64,000 bases of DNA from Alisma plantago-aquatica. Its lineage: Eukaryota > Streptophyta > Magnoliopsida > Alismatales > Alismataceae. Positions 36,788-48,795 of this stretch are shown here, in pieces. The first letter of the stretch is position 1; each line of letters begins with the position of its first letter. Below the pieces are notes generated by a model. The model was not told the origin of the DNA and made no database searches. It saw only the letters and a program-made list of their open reading frames with translations. Location of the stretch: positions 345,708,457-345,772,456 of the forward strand of contig OY856412.1 in the NCBI GenBank assembly GCA_963693085.1, read 5' to 3'. A program made the position numbers and the translations under genes.

Positions 36788-38277
36788 TGTAACATACCAG
36801 TATAGAATCCTACCCTAATAGTTTTACCCTTTTGACTTAGCCAAACAAGATTAAGCTAATATATGTAATTAAGGGAATACAAAATACTTTGTGCTTAATA
36901 ATAACTCATTTGGATGATAATAAAGAATTAAAGAACTTAATTGGATAAATATTTCCCGTATATTTTTAATATAGGGTTGTATACACAAATACCCCAGTTA
37001 GATTTTTTAATAATGGGCTTAATGTGCAAATTATACACTAAGTAAATACTAAAATATTTCGTCCTAGAACTTTCTAACACTTTTTAGAATAGGAAAAAGA
37101 AGAGAAAATCCAAATTATATATAAAGGTGATCATAATTGGAGATAATATGGGATATAATAGATTAAAAGAGGATAATGAGGAATATGTTGTTTCAAAAAT
37201 CCCAAATAGGAAACAATGAGATAATTTGATAAGCAAAATCGTTTTCTTGATCTAAAAGAAACTTAATGGCCAGATATCATCTAATTTGGATAATAAATAA
37301 ATGTATAAAAGCCTTTATTACAAGATAATGGGAAATAAGCCAATAAAGTGAAATAAAATATTTAATGCCCTAAAATTGGAAAACTAACTCCAAATTCGTA
37401 ATATAAACATAAAAATAATCCTTTGTGCCAATTTGCAATTAATTTGGATAATGTTTGATTAATAAGTAAATATAGGACAGAGAAAAATGCCTAAAAGGTG
37501 TAATTAATAAATAAATGTAATTATTGACACCAAAAGTTGGAAATGAAGGAAAATTCATATTCAACACACTTAAGTTAACTTGTGGGTCAAGTCTCATCAA
37601 ATTTGGATAATCGTAAAGCCATAAATGAAGAAGGAAAGAGAAAATGATATTTGATTTATTTTACCCATTAAAGGTTTCCAAAAGGAAAAACTAAGAGTAT
37701 ATTCGCAATCTACACATTTAACTTAACTTATGCACAAAATTTGGTTTAATTTGGATAATTGTAGAAGACCTAAATGAGGAAAGAGAATATGCATGTATTT
37801 TTGGTTTCCACTTTGCTTAATTCCATTGATTTTCCCGATTTTTTCCAAGCTTGGGCTGTCACGCGGCCCACTTATGTCGGACTGTATCGTGGCCCTTGGA
37901 TGAGAATCTGATGGATGAGGAGTTGTCTCCTACCTCCGTTAAGACTCTTTCTCGCGGCTACAGTAACGCAAATTTTCTTGTGCGCTTTCCTCTTCCTTTT
38001 TTCAATAGCAGGCACCAAATCTGAGTCGGACATACCACCCCCATCTTCATGTAGGACTAATAATTTATAAGTCAGAAAAATATAATAAAATATGTTTTGG
38101 ATTCCTAATAATATAAACTAAAATAAGGAACAATTTTCGTAACTTAATTCACACATATATAAAAAGGCAATTTTTAGGATTTGGTCTATATATATGAAAT
38201 TGACATAAAATCGGTATAAGCATTTAATAGGCTCTTTGGTGACCTAGTTTTGGATCCAGAAGTGCTTTGGACCTGTG
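36788..38277 (+). mobile_element. Element B: 3' LTR, internally deleted and truncated
   Basis: Starts TGTAACATACCAG and follows the 5' LTR for about 1.2 kb. It then switches through ~60 bp of other sequence to LTR positions equivalent to 34,010-34,230, and stops at the join with subtilase coding sequence. No LTR end is present. Confidence 0.75.
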
Positions 38278-38493
38278 AAACGTTGCTGAACCCACACTTT
38301 CCCTTCCACCTCGGCGGTGGTGGTGGCATGCCATGATCGTTGAAAGAAGGGTGGGTCGGGTCAACCACGGTGCCCACCAATCCGATGATCACACCCCTGC
38401 CGTACCCTGCGACGCCACCCCAGTAGCTACACGACCTGGATACAGCCTGAGGAAGCTCGGTGAATGGGTGGTGTGCCGGGAGATCTTCTGGTG
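38278..38493 (-). pseudogene. Subtilase fragment around the catalytic Asp (copy 3)
   Basis: About 70 codons ([11 protein letters not shown] to GKCGFSNVS), continuing the gene interrupted by the solo LTR on its right. The catalytic Asp is changed (GLVGTVVDP instead of GLVDTGVDP). A 1-bp deletion near 38,428 shifts the frame relative to copy 1. The left end is fused to the truncated LTR. Confidence 0.85.
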
Positions 38494-38961
38494 TGTTACA
38501 GTCGGAGTGAAGCTGGGATGAAAGACGAGCTGACGTGAAGCTGGTTTCCGCATCTGTAGCTAGGGGGTTGGTCAGTCCTAGTTAGACAATTAGTTTGTTA
38601 GAAGGTTGTTGCTCGGCACTTGATATGAGAAGCCAATGTTTGGATGTAGGGTTGACAGAGACCTTGGACTGTAATAGCCTACGTGGCTGTAGGTGGGACT
38701 GCTGGCCTATAAATATTGGGGTCACGCCACCTAATGAGGGTATCTGGTATCTGGCTCAATTGAATAGCAAATTTTCCTTGCTGTGATATGTCTCTCTTCT
38801 CTCTTTCTCTACTTCTTTATCTCTCTCTCTCTCTCGCTCTCCCCTTCTTCCTCCAGCATCTTCTCCTTCCTCGAGCTAACCTTCTGCTTCTGAGTTCTCA
38901 CGAGCACCATAGGTTCTGAGGCTGATCCGGGAGCAGCCGGTAAGCATCGTTACGAGTAACA
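38494..38961 (+). mobile_element. Solo LTR, 468 bp, in subtilase copy 3
   Basis: Ends TGTTAC and GTAACA, flanked by TGGTG (38,489-38,493) and TGGTC (38,962-38,966). The copy-1 gene shows the uninterrupted target. A TATA box (CTATAAATA, 38,708-38,716) and a CT-rich tract near the 3' end fit an LTR. Size and termini suggest Ty1/copia. Confidence 0.88.
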
Positions 38962-39326
38962 TGGTCCGGCTCCGCGTGGAGGAAGTCGTCCATATTCCTC
39001 ATAGCTTCCAGTTCCTCCTCTGTCAACCTCTCTGCAAAGCCACTCAAGGCGTGGGTATACGAGTATACCAACCGTGAGTCCCTCAACCCACCGTCGGTGC
39101 TGATCATTGGCGGCGGCAGGAAGGCCTCGTGCCAGTCCCGGTGGGAGCTGGTGTGGTCGGGAGGAGGTTTGCGGACGTGGACGATATAGGTTCTACGGGC
39201 ACTTTCGCAACTGACATGATGGGAGCAGCACTGAAGGCAGAGAAGAAGGGCAACGATGAGGACGGGAAGTGAGGAGCAGACAACCGGCGCAAACGGGATG
39301 TTGAAATGATTGTTGTTGGAAGCCAT
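38898..39326 (-). CDS. Signal peptide + stand-alone I9 prodomain with LTR-encoded tail (copy 3)
   Basis: The ATG at 39,326 opens 142 codons: a hydrophobic signal peptide (residues 1 to ~43, core PVLIVALLLC), an I9 subtilase prodomain (about 45-121: TYIVHVRKPP, RLVYSYTHALSGFAERL, HAEPD), then 21 residues read from the solo LTR to a stop. The subtilase TATA box is retained upstream. Plants have stand-alone I9 proteins that inhibit subtilases (Arabidopsis SPI-1), so a secreted inhibitor is conceivable. It may equally be a pseudogene that happens to stay open. Expression is unknown. Confidence 0.5.
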   Translation of the reverse strand: MASNNNHFNIPFAPVVCSSLPVLIVALLLCLQCCSHHVSCESARRTYIVHVRKPPPDHTSSHRDWHEAFLPPPMISTDGGLRDSRLVYSYTHALSGFAERLTEEELEAMRNMDDFLHAEPDHVTRNDAYRLLPDQPQNLWCS

Positions 39327-40005
39327 AGGAATATGCAATGGAGAACATGATCCAAGTATGTCCTTCTTATATAGGAGAAGATGTGATGAATATGATGGAC
39401 TGATTCTAATAGTTGATTCGGCAAAGCGTCTGCGTTTTTTTGGGTAGCAGCAGCCGTAGGCAAACGCCTTTTCCTAATACCGGTAGTCCATCCGACGGAT
39501 TTCCTTCGCTAGAAAACCACCCGCAGGTTTTGATCCCGGTCACCTGCAAGCGATCAAAAGTCGAGCGTTGAGAACCAACGCCTTCCCAGATGCTGCATAA
39601 ATAGAATTTGTTCAAGGCACTCGCCCGATTGAAGCTACAAAGAGATGCGTAGGCTGTACCTAACATGTTTTCCGTTCAAAATGCACACGATTCAAAGTCA
39701 AAATCCAGAAATCTTTACCATGTTAACATCTCTTTAAGACATGGTTTCGTTTAATTTAGCAGATAGGAAATCCCAGAAAGGAACAGGAAACAAAAGGAAT
39801 TTAAATCAAGGTAAACAAGGAAACGCGTTGCAAGATTTGAAATGCCTTCAAGGTTGTTTGTCCGGCTGGTTTGTTCGGTGCATGTGCATGATGCAATCAT
39901 TGCTCTATTTTAACAAGCACAGATGAGGACGTATGAAATTCAGAGTCCAATTAAATTCTCACATTCAAGATTCGTGCTTATAAATAAAGTATATCAGAGC
40001 TACGC
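39327..40005. other. Subtilase upstream region and empty transposon site (copy 3)
   Basis: Matches the region upstream of copies 1 and 2 but lacks the 1.7-kb insertion. GATTTGAAATGCC near 39,833 is the unoccupied target. The open frame at 39,406-39,666 is promoter-side sequence with no protein similarity. Confidence 0.6.
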
Positions 40006-41605
40006 TGCTGATGTGAAAGAAAAAGTAAATACAATATGAAAGAGAAAAATTAGAAAGAGAAAAATATTTTGCACATAACTCTTAAACCTTAAGGAATTTT
40101 TGGTGGAAACAAACAACATTAGGTTCATCATAAAAATACTTTCTATCAATACCAATATTGACATACTTTGAAAAAAAATAATATTAGAAGTATTTTAAAA
40201 GAGGGGAGAAGTATACAAAAGTACAATATATTCATATGTATTGTACTCAGATTGACCATTCATGTACAATACTTATTGCTTCTTTATTTCTACATATTCC
40301 ATATTATGTCATAAATCCATAAGTATTGTACATTTTATCATTTATATTAATTTTTATATACATTCAGAATGTAGCGTTTGTCAAATATTATATATCCACA
40401 CATTCTACGAGAAGTACAGTATTAAAAACCAAATTTTGTAATAAAAAATACACTATACTAACAACAACATTCTATTTTTTTAAAGTATTCACATTCATAA
40501 TATGTAGTGACGTATAGTACTAATTGCCTCATTATTTTTCACACTCAATATTTTGTCACAAATCCGTAAGTATTGTACATTTTATCATTTATATTAATTT
40601 TTGCATATATTTAGAATGTAACGTTTGATAAAAATTTATACAAGGATAAACACATTCTACAAGAAGTACAATATTAACAATCATATTTTGTAATACAAAG
40701 TATAGTACTATACGTACAATACTAGAGGTACTGTACGAGACATAACAACAATACATAATTTGATGATCTTGTTAGTACGGTATGAGACATGTTATGTATA
40801 AAAAAATATCGATAACCACATACCATACCTACGTAAACTAATTTATATTTCACTAAAAATATACACATCTAACTAAAGTACAATACTTTCAACTATTTTT
40901 TAGAAACAACTAATTATTGATCCCTTTCATTCAAAAGTACAATGCTAAACTCATTGTTGTTGTTACCTCATCGAATCCATAGATGAACAAGTAGCTATTG
41001 TACATGATTTTGGAGAAATACAAATGTGATGTACTGTACTCACGAGTACTATACATCTATAACTAGAACATGTGTATGGTATCCTAAAATACGAATACTA
41101 TATTTCTGACATATTATCATTATTTCAAAGTATGTCAACACTAGTTTTGTTGGAAAATATTATTTACAAGGACTCTAATGCAATTTATTTCATCAAAAAA
41201 ATACGCTCCAGATTGATAGTTAGGGACAAAAACATTTTCTCTCTCTTCTACTTCCATCATCTTTATTGCTTTAATTGTTGCTAACAGTATGACAACCGGT
41301 GTTAGTTCTCATTCTCTAAAATTTTGTGGGCGAGCGGGTGGGAAGGTGACTATGACTAGAATTTTTCTAATAACATAGAGGGGATCCATCGACAAAGTCT
41401 GTCAAGATTATAATAAACTAAAATTATGGGCACGTTTGTCGGATGACTAATTATATGTGATTCGTTGACAACTAATGTAAGCTGCCACTTGATAGTCGAA
41501 AAAGTTTGATCTACAACAACTACAACAAAGTAGCAAGATTGTTAGTATTATAGACCTTATAGGAAGCCACATTCTAGGAGCTAGAATCCAAACATTTTAG
41601 GAAAA
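40006..41605. repeat. AT-rich element and flank (copy 3)
   Basis: Counterpart of 9,190-10,835, with one minisatellite-like motif near 40,728. No coding sequence was seen. Confidence 0.55.
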
Positions 41606-42171
41606 TGTTGCACAATGGGTCTACTCTATAAGCCTATTTCTCAAATTAGTGTGTCAGGGTGACCGCCTGAATGAAGGGATCGAATTCTCTGCTTCAACGG
41701 CCATGTACTAAGTGTGTTACTATTAAGTATTTGAATGAAAGTACACGTCGATTTCATGTGGAATAATAAAACCGAGAACGGAGGGGATAGATCACACAAC
41801 TATAGAAGACAGATTTATGTGATTCAGTCAGGAGATACATACTCCACGAGAGGGGTGAGATTTCTACTATTTCAGAAAAGAGATTACAAAGGGGAGCACT
41901 CTCGAAGGAGCAAGAGTACACCCTCGAATATGGTGACTTCTGTCTTGCAAACAGAATACATTATGATTAAAACTGTAACCAGGACACATATACTTATACA
42001 TATAGAATCACAATCATATCTTTATTCGGATCAGGAACTAAGACCCTACCATACCGTAATTGGTGGGCTAAGGCCCACACAATGCCTATTAATTGGGTCG
42101 ACAAAAAAAATCTATTTAATTTTGAACTGGATCTACAATAAGATCAATATATTTCTTCCAAGTAGGCAACA
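41606..42171 (-). mobile_element. Copia LTR, uninterrupted (copy 3)
   Basis: The right end GGCAACA abuts a reverse-strand PPT (AAGGTGGAAAT when read on the minus strand), the classic copia 3' arrangement. The left end TGTTGCACAA is proposed because it pairs with CAACA. The left limit is less certain than the right. Confidence 0.6.
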
Positions 42172-43873
42172 ATTTCCACCTTGACTCGAAACTTATCATT
42201 CTTTGAAAAAAGAATAATAGAAGATAATGTCTCCTCCTCTAGACCCTATGGGTGTCATTGTAGGCTATATAGACTAATCAAATCCAGATAGTGTCTAAAC
42301 TTGGAAACTGGCTCCGACTTGGTCATTATTTCAACAAGATTTTCTTTACTGGCAATATTCTTCACTATAATGTATCCCTGTGTTATCACTTCTTTGATAA
42401 AGTGATACTTGACGTCAATATGCTTTGTTCTCTCATGCAACATCTAATCGTTTGTGAGGTGAATTGCACTTTTATTGTCATAATAGATGGTTGTTGTCTT
42501 TCCAATAATACATAATTTTGCACATCATCCTCTAAGACATGTAATTTCTTTCATGGCCTTTGTCAATGTCATGGACTCTCCCTCAGTGGTGGACAAAGAA
42601 ACAATGGGTTGTAGTGTAGTTTTTCAGCTTATGACACAATGAACAACAATAAACAAGTAACCTATGTTAGAGTATTTTTATCACAATCAGTTTCAAAATT
42701 AAAATTAATGTACCCAACAAGTGTCTTTGTGTTCTTGCCAAATCCAAGGCATATAGAAGATGTACCCTTAAGGTACCTAACAATGCACTTGACTACCTTT
42801 CAATGAAGCCTTCCTTGATTTGACATGTATTTTCTTGTCATGCTAACAACCTTGAGCAATATCTGGATGGGTGCAAATCATGAGATACATGATGCTACCA
42901 GCTACATCAGAATAAAGAACACGGGACATATAGTTATCATCTTCTTAAGATTGTGGAGACTCAACATATGAGAGACTCATGAACTGGTATTCTAAAGGAA
43001 TAAATATAGGAGATGCATTAGACATAGAAAACCTTTCTAGAATTTTTTCAAATACTTCTCTTGACTGAGAAATAATCTTCCAATTTAGCAGTTTCTAAGA
43101 ATTTTCATCACCAGAATTGTATATATTTCTCTCAAATCCTTCATCTCAAATTCACAATTGAGTAAGTGCTTTAGCCTGCGGATTTCAAAAATATCTCTTA
43201 CGACAATCAGCATGTCATCTATATAAAACAAGACGTAAATAAGAGACTCATCGTGTGTTTCTTCAAATAGACACAAGCATCATATCTGCTCCTAGAATAT
43301 CCATACTTGACCATGAAATAATCAAATCTATGATATCACTAACGTGAAGGTTTATTCAAGACATAAAGAGACTTCTTCAATACACACACATGATCCTTCT
43401 TTGCCACAAAAACATAACCTTCAAGTTATTACATGTAAATCTTCTCTTTGAAATCACAATTGAGGAATGCAATCTTTACATCAAGTTTCTCAATCTCCAA
43501 CTCATATCTAGCAACTAGTGCCAATATAAATCTGATAGAAGTGTGTTTAACAACAGGAGAAAAAAACATCATTGTAATGTATAGCTTCCACCTGGTTGTA
43601 GCCTTTTGCGACTAACCACGCATTGAACCTTACAATAGTATCTCAAGGACCAGATTCCTTCCTTTTGAATACCTATTTTAATCCAACAATCTTCTTTCCA
43701 ACATGAGGATTTTCAAGCATCCAAGTGTTATTCTTTGAAAGAGTTGCCATCTCTTCCTTCATAGATGCAATCCACATAACAGAACATGGATTAGTCACAA
43801 CTTCAACATAAGTAGATGGTTCACGAGAATCATTTGTCTCTTCTATAGTAGCCAAGGCATACACAACCACTTA
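42172..43873 (-). pseudogene. Copia pol remnant: RNase H and RT (copy 3), truncated
   Basis: Reading on the minus strand from right to left: RT N-terminus (STYVEVVTNP, WIASMKEEMATLSKNNTWML), RT catalytic strand YIDDM in VLFYIDDMLIV with FEMKDL after it, and the RNase H C-terminus (HERTKHIDVKYHFIKEVI). There are many stops and frameshifts. Integrase and gag are missing because the 12-kb duplication junction at 43,873 cuts the element. Confidence 0.85.
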
Positions 43874-46800
43874 GTAATAAAAATACTAATTTATTTCATC
43901 CTAGAACTGTCGAGCACTTTTTAGAATAGGAAAAAGAAGAGAAAATCCAAATTATATATAAAGGTGATGATAATTGGAGATAATATGAGATATAATAGAT
44001 TAAAAGAGGATAATGAGGAATATGTTGTTTCAAAAATCACAAATAGGAAACCATGAGATAATTTGATAAGAAAATTCATTTTCTTGATCTAAAAGAAACT
44101 TAATGGCCAAGTATCATCTAATTTGGATCATAAATAAATATATAAAAGCCTTTATTACAAGATAATGGGAAATAAGCTAATAAAGTGAAATAAAATATTT
44201 AATGCCCTCAAATTGGAAAACTAACTCCAAATTCGTAATATAAACATAAAAATAAGACTTTGTGCCAATTTGCAATTAATTTGGATAATGTTTGATTAAT
44301 AGGTAAATATAGGAGAGAGAAAAATGCCTAAAAGGTGTAATTGATAAATAAATGTAATTCTTGACACCAAAAGTTAGAAATGAAGGCAAATTTGTATTTA
44401 ACGCACTTAAGTTAACTTGTGGGTCAAGTCTCATCAAATTTGGATAATCGTAAAGCCATAAATGAAGAAGAAAAGAGAAAATGATATCTGATTTATTTAA
44501 CCCATTAAAGGTTTCCAAAAGGCAAAATTAAGAGTATATTCAGAATCTACACATTTAACTTAACTTATGCACAAAATTTGGTTAAATTTGGATAATTGTA
44601 GAATGCCTAAATGAGGAAAGAGAATATGCATGTATTTTTGGTTTCCACTTTGCTTAATTCCATTGATTTTCCTGATTTTTTCCAAGCTTGGGCTGTCACG
44701 CGACCCACTTATGTCGGACTGTATCGTGGCACTTGGATGAGAATCTGACGGATGAGGAGTTGTCTCCTACCTCTGTTAGGACTCTTTCTCGTGGCTACAG
44801 TAACATGAATTTTCTTCCGCACTTTCCTCTTCCATTTTTCCTTTTCAGTCCCTCAGGTTTTGCTTTCCTCCATCTACACAACATTCCGATCAGGTTGATC
44901 CCTAATTTGTTAGGGTTTCCATCACTAGAAACCCGGGTCGACGAGAACCTTCCTTTTCCTCCCCTATTTTCTGGTTTTGTTGGTTCCTCGTGGAACCTGA
45001 TCTCCATGTCTATATCTAGGGCTTTCCCGACGATGCTTGAACTCCCAGTGACCTCTTGAATTAGATACTTTGGTCTCGATCACCCTCCAACCCCGTAGCC
45101 CTACTCCGTCTTCCTTCTCCGACGACTGTGAGCTCGACTGTGGAATTCCAGTGATCTTCGACACATGTTCTTTGCTCGATTCGGCTTGAGGTGGTGTGGG
45201 CAAGCATCTAGTGCCTTCAATTCATGCGTGGAGAAGGTATAATAGATTTTCCCCTTTTCTTCCTCTCTCTGATCATTTGGTAAAATTCTGTTAATGGAGG
45301 TTTTCGTGATGGGTGGCCTTATTTTCTCACTTTGGTTTTGATCGTCGAAACTCCCTCCGCTGTTGCTTTGGCCTCCGATGGGCTCTTTTGCTCTGCCCAA
45401 GTTGCTCAATTTCTTCAGTTGTGGCAGGGAAGCTTTCTTGGTCTGTAGTTGACCGTTTTCATCACAGTTTGGTTCTCTGAGTTCAATGGAACCTCTGGAA
45501 CTTAGTTCATGTAGGACTTTTTGCCCAATTCACACTCTATGGCGATCTGGAGTTGTGGATCGATCTGTTGATCTCAGTTGTCGTGGAGGTCTTCGCGGTA
45601 GAACAAACTCCAGAGTCGATTCCCCTCTTTGCCCTCGCTATTTTCTTTTCTGCTTTGTTCACGAAAAAGGGTAATGTCGTCTTTTCACCTCTTGTCTCTT
45701 ATTTTGGATCGAGTCAAGCAAGACCTTGACCTGCTGACTTGGCCGACATTCATTGGGCCAAGTGTGGGCCCGACCTATTTTTGAGGATTTTCTCGCCTGC
45801 ATAGCATTAACTAATTATTTGAATGGTCAGTAATTAAAAATGTATAAGTAATTATCGGATTATCAGAAAATTTTGGAAAAATACTCGTTGGAATTAGAAA
45901 AATAAGGGCTTTCTAGTGGTATGGATTTTGTCACCTGAATCTGATGTTTTAAAAGCGTGATTTAATGAACCAAATTAAATAAGATAATAACTTGTATAAT
46001 TCATAACTAATAATTTATAAGTCAGAAAAATATAATAAAATATGTTTTGGATTCCTAATAATATAAACTAAAATATGGAACAATTTTCGTAACTTAATTC
46101 ACACATATATAAAAAGGCAATTTTTAGGGTTTGGTCTATATATATGAAATTGACATAAAATCGGTATATGCATTTAATAGGCTCTTTGGTGACCTAGTTT
46201 TGGATCCAGAAGTGCTTTGGACCTGTTGGACTTTGATATTGAGGTATGTTGTATCCCCTATTCATCCATATTGAGCAGTTTACCTACTGTATCATTCTCT
46301 TGATTTTGGCCTACATCATATGTCTTATCTTTTGATACCATAGTTCGTGTGAACTAACTTGATTGTTATGAACTTGGATAATTTCTTGATATCATATCTT
46401 GTGCCCTGGATGCATGTTGGTCCCTTATATTGATATGTGCCACTTTGAAGTGGATGTTTATATGGTTTGTGTTGTCCATTGTGTGATGGCAACCTTTGTT
46501 TCATCTTCTGACTAAACTATTTACTTGCCTCTATATTTACATGCAATGAGATTCTGTAGCACTAGAGTAGTGTAAATTACTTAGGTTTTGGGGTAGTAAT
46601 CCCTTATTGTTTATGAAGGAGGGTGGCAGTGTACCACTTCTCTATACCAGAGTGTGGCAGTAATCCATACTCAACTTTATATATTTGGGTGATTGGAAAT
46701 ATTCCTTTCTCTATCAGGTTCAAGTTTGTGCTTGGCCGCCTTTGTATTTATATTGTTGTAGGGCTATGCTTATCTCACATGCATGTAGGTTATTGATGTT

Positions 46801-47402
46801 GTTTATGGGGTGTGTGCCCTAATTTCTTTATGTGCCAACATTGCACAATTTTTATTATTTTTGTTCATGGCAAGTATCCTCTTTTATTCAGTTATGATGT
46901 TTCTTCTCTTTTATGCCAGTGTGGGTAGTCCTTATCTCTTACATGGGAAGCCTTTACATTTGATGTCCATTATATCCCTATATTGCTCAAAGTTTCCTTT
47001 AGCACACATACCATCTTTTTACTGATGTGTTTCTTTTCTTCTTCTCTTTTGTGGGGTATGCTTCCAACCCCAGGTTAGATCGAGGAGAGTGAACATCAAC
47101 ATCAACCTTGTAGCTGATCTTTGAGAGGCTTGAAGAGGTGGTTATATGACCCTCGGCTTGGTCTTTGGCTTTTATGTTTAGTTTTCCGTTTAGATACCCA
47201 TATGTGGTGAAGTGTTGTATCGTGTTATCAAGCTTTGTAAATTGTTAGATAATGATATTTTCCACTGCTACTCATTGTGTAATGATGCATACATGTTGAA
47301 TAAATTGGACTCCATCCCTTTTTCTGAAAAATTTTACGTGGTGTTTAGTTCAAGGGATGTGGTCTTTTCTTTCTAGTGGAGAAGTGGTTTCACTTCGTTA
47401 CA
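43874..47402 (+). mobile_element. Element B copy 2: 5' LTR lacking its first ~255 bp
   Basis: Same as 31,878-35,394. It ends TTCGTTACA and the PBS TGGTATCAGAGCC follows at 47,406-47,418. Confidence 0.85.
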
Positions 47403-47526
47403 GCATGGTATCAGAGCCACTAGCATTCGGTTATCTAACTGTTTCAAACATGTCTCCCTTGGGACGTTTACCTTTATCTTAGGTTGCTTATACCTAGTGT
47501 CCTTGCCTTGTGTAGGAAAAACCCTT

Positions 47527-48599
47527 ATGGCTGGAGATAACTCAACAATTGACAACCAGTATGGTTATGAGACTCCTCAAAATTCTAGGTTTGGTCAAGA
47601 AACCTCTGATATTGTTGGTTCGGGAGGGGCTATGACTCCAGAGCAAGAGTTGGCCATGTTTCGACAACTCTTTGCGTCTTCCATGGTGGGGAAGATGAAA
47701 GACTCGTCTATACCTGAAAAGACTAAGGAGTTCTCGCTCATGGAGTTCATGAAGATTTAACCACCTTCCTTCAAGGGTGAAGGTGGGTTAGAGATGGTTG
47801 ACAAAGCTGATGATTGGGTGTTAGCCATAGAGAGGACTTTTGATGGTATGGTCTATCCTCCACATCAGAAGGTTAGGTTTGCTTCATATGTCTTGGATGG
47901 ACATGCAAGAGTTTGGTGGAATGGAATTGCAAGGACTAGAGATATCTCAACCATGACTTGGACAGAGTTTTTAACTCTATTCCGTGGGATGTACATCTGC
48001 ACTGCTGCTTTGAAGAAGAAAGAAGAAGAGTTCTACAACTTGAAGCAAGGGTCTCTATCCGTTTCTGCTTACGTGCAAAGGTTTCTGCTGGTTGAGTGTT
48101 ATGCTGTTGGTTTGGGTGAGGAACATAGGGCTGGCCTTTTCTTCCAAGGGCTCAACTACAATGTGATATGTGCTCTTATTCTACAACTTCCCTTGACCTT
48201 TCAGCAGATGGTTGATAAAGCTTTGGCTGTGGAGTCTTACCTAGGGTTTCAACCAAGGGAGTTCGACAAGAAAAGGAAGTCCTCCGGTGATGAGTAGAAA
48301 AGAGATAGTTGTGTAAAGTGCAATAGACCCCATCCTCCAAGAAAGTGCCCTCATGTTAGAAATTAAGGCACACCAGTGGTATGTCACTTTTACAATGAAC
48401 CTGAACACATCCGACCTGATTGCCCTAAGCGTCGTAATGGTCAAGCTCCAGTACAGCAACAACAAGCACCTCCTTAGAATCAGGGCAACAATAATGGAAA
48501 CAATAATAGAGGAAGACATGTGGAAAGAAGAGCTGGTAGAGTTTTTGTCTTGGATGGTGAAGAAGTTAATGATGAAGATCAAGGGCAAGTTAACCCATA
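47527..48599 (+). pseudogene. Gypsy gag remnant of element B (copy 2)
   Basis: Counterpart of 35,519-36,591. Here TPEQEL is intact, so the stop at that point in the first copy arose after duplication. The stops before PPSF and after SSGDE are shared and older. Differences include PARVWW to HARVWW and a Phe in AGLFFQGL. Confidence 0.85.
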
Positions 48600-48795
48600 G
48601 TTCCTTAGATTAGTCTTTACAAGTTATGTTTCCTTTTGCATGTTGCTTATGTAGTGGATGTAAGAAGTATAGTTGAAACTTTTGTAACTGAAGTTAAGTT
48701 TGATTTTATGAGATGAACCCTTTTATGGGGTGGTGAATAAGTTTCCTATGGATGTTTTGATTTCGAGGACGAAATCCCTTTAATGGGTGGTGTGC

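Larger units (their letters stand above)
31878..43873. repeat. 12-kb tandem duplication, unit 1
   Basis: Repeated at 43,874-55,887 with an offset of 11,996 rising to 12,014. The junction at 43,873/43,874 joins copia RT sequence directly to a point ~255 bp inside gypsy LTR B, with about 1 bp of microhomology. The two units differ by scattered point changes and small indels. Confidence 0.93.

Noticed and set aside
39406..39666. 86-codon minus-strand frame upstream of the copy 3 subtilase (also 51,419-51,679)
   Set aside because: It overlaps the promoter side of the gene, has no homology, and is not open in X1 or X2.
41735..42184. 149-codon frame in the copia LTR (also 53,749-54,198)
   Set aside because: It lies across the LTR and has no family resemblance. 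In X1 and X2 the equivalent sequence is closed by stops.
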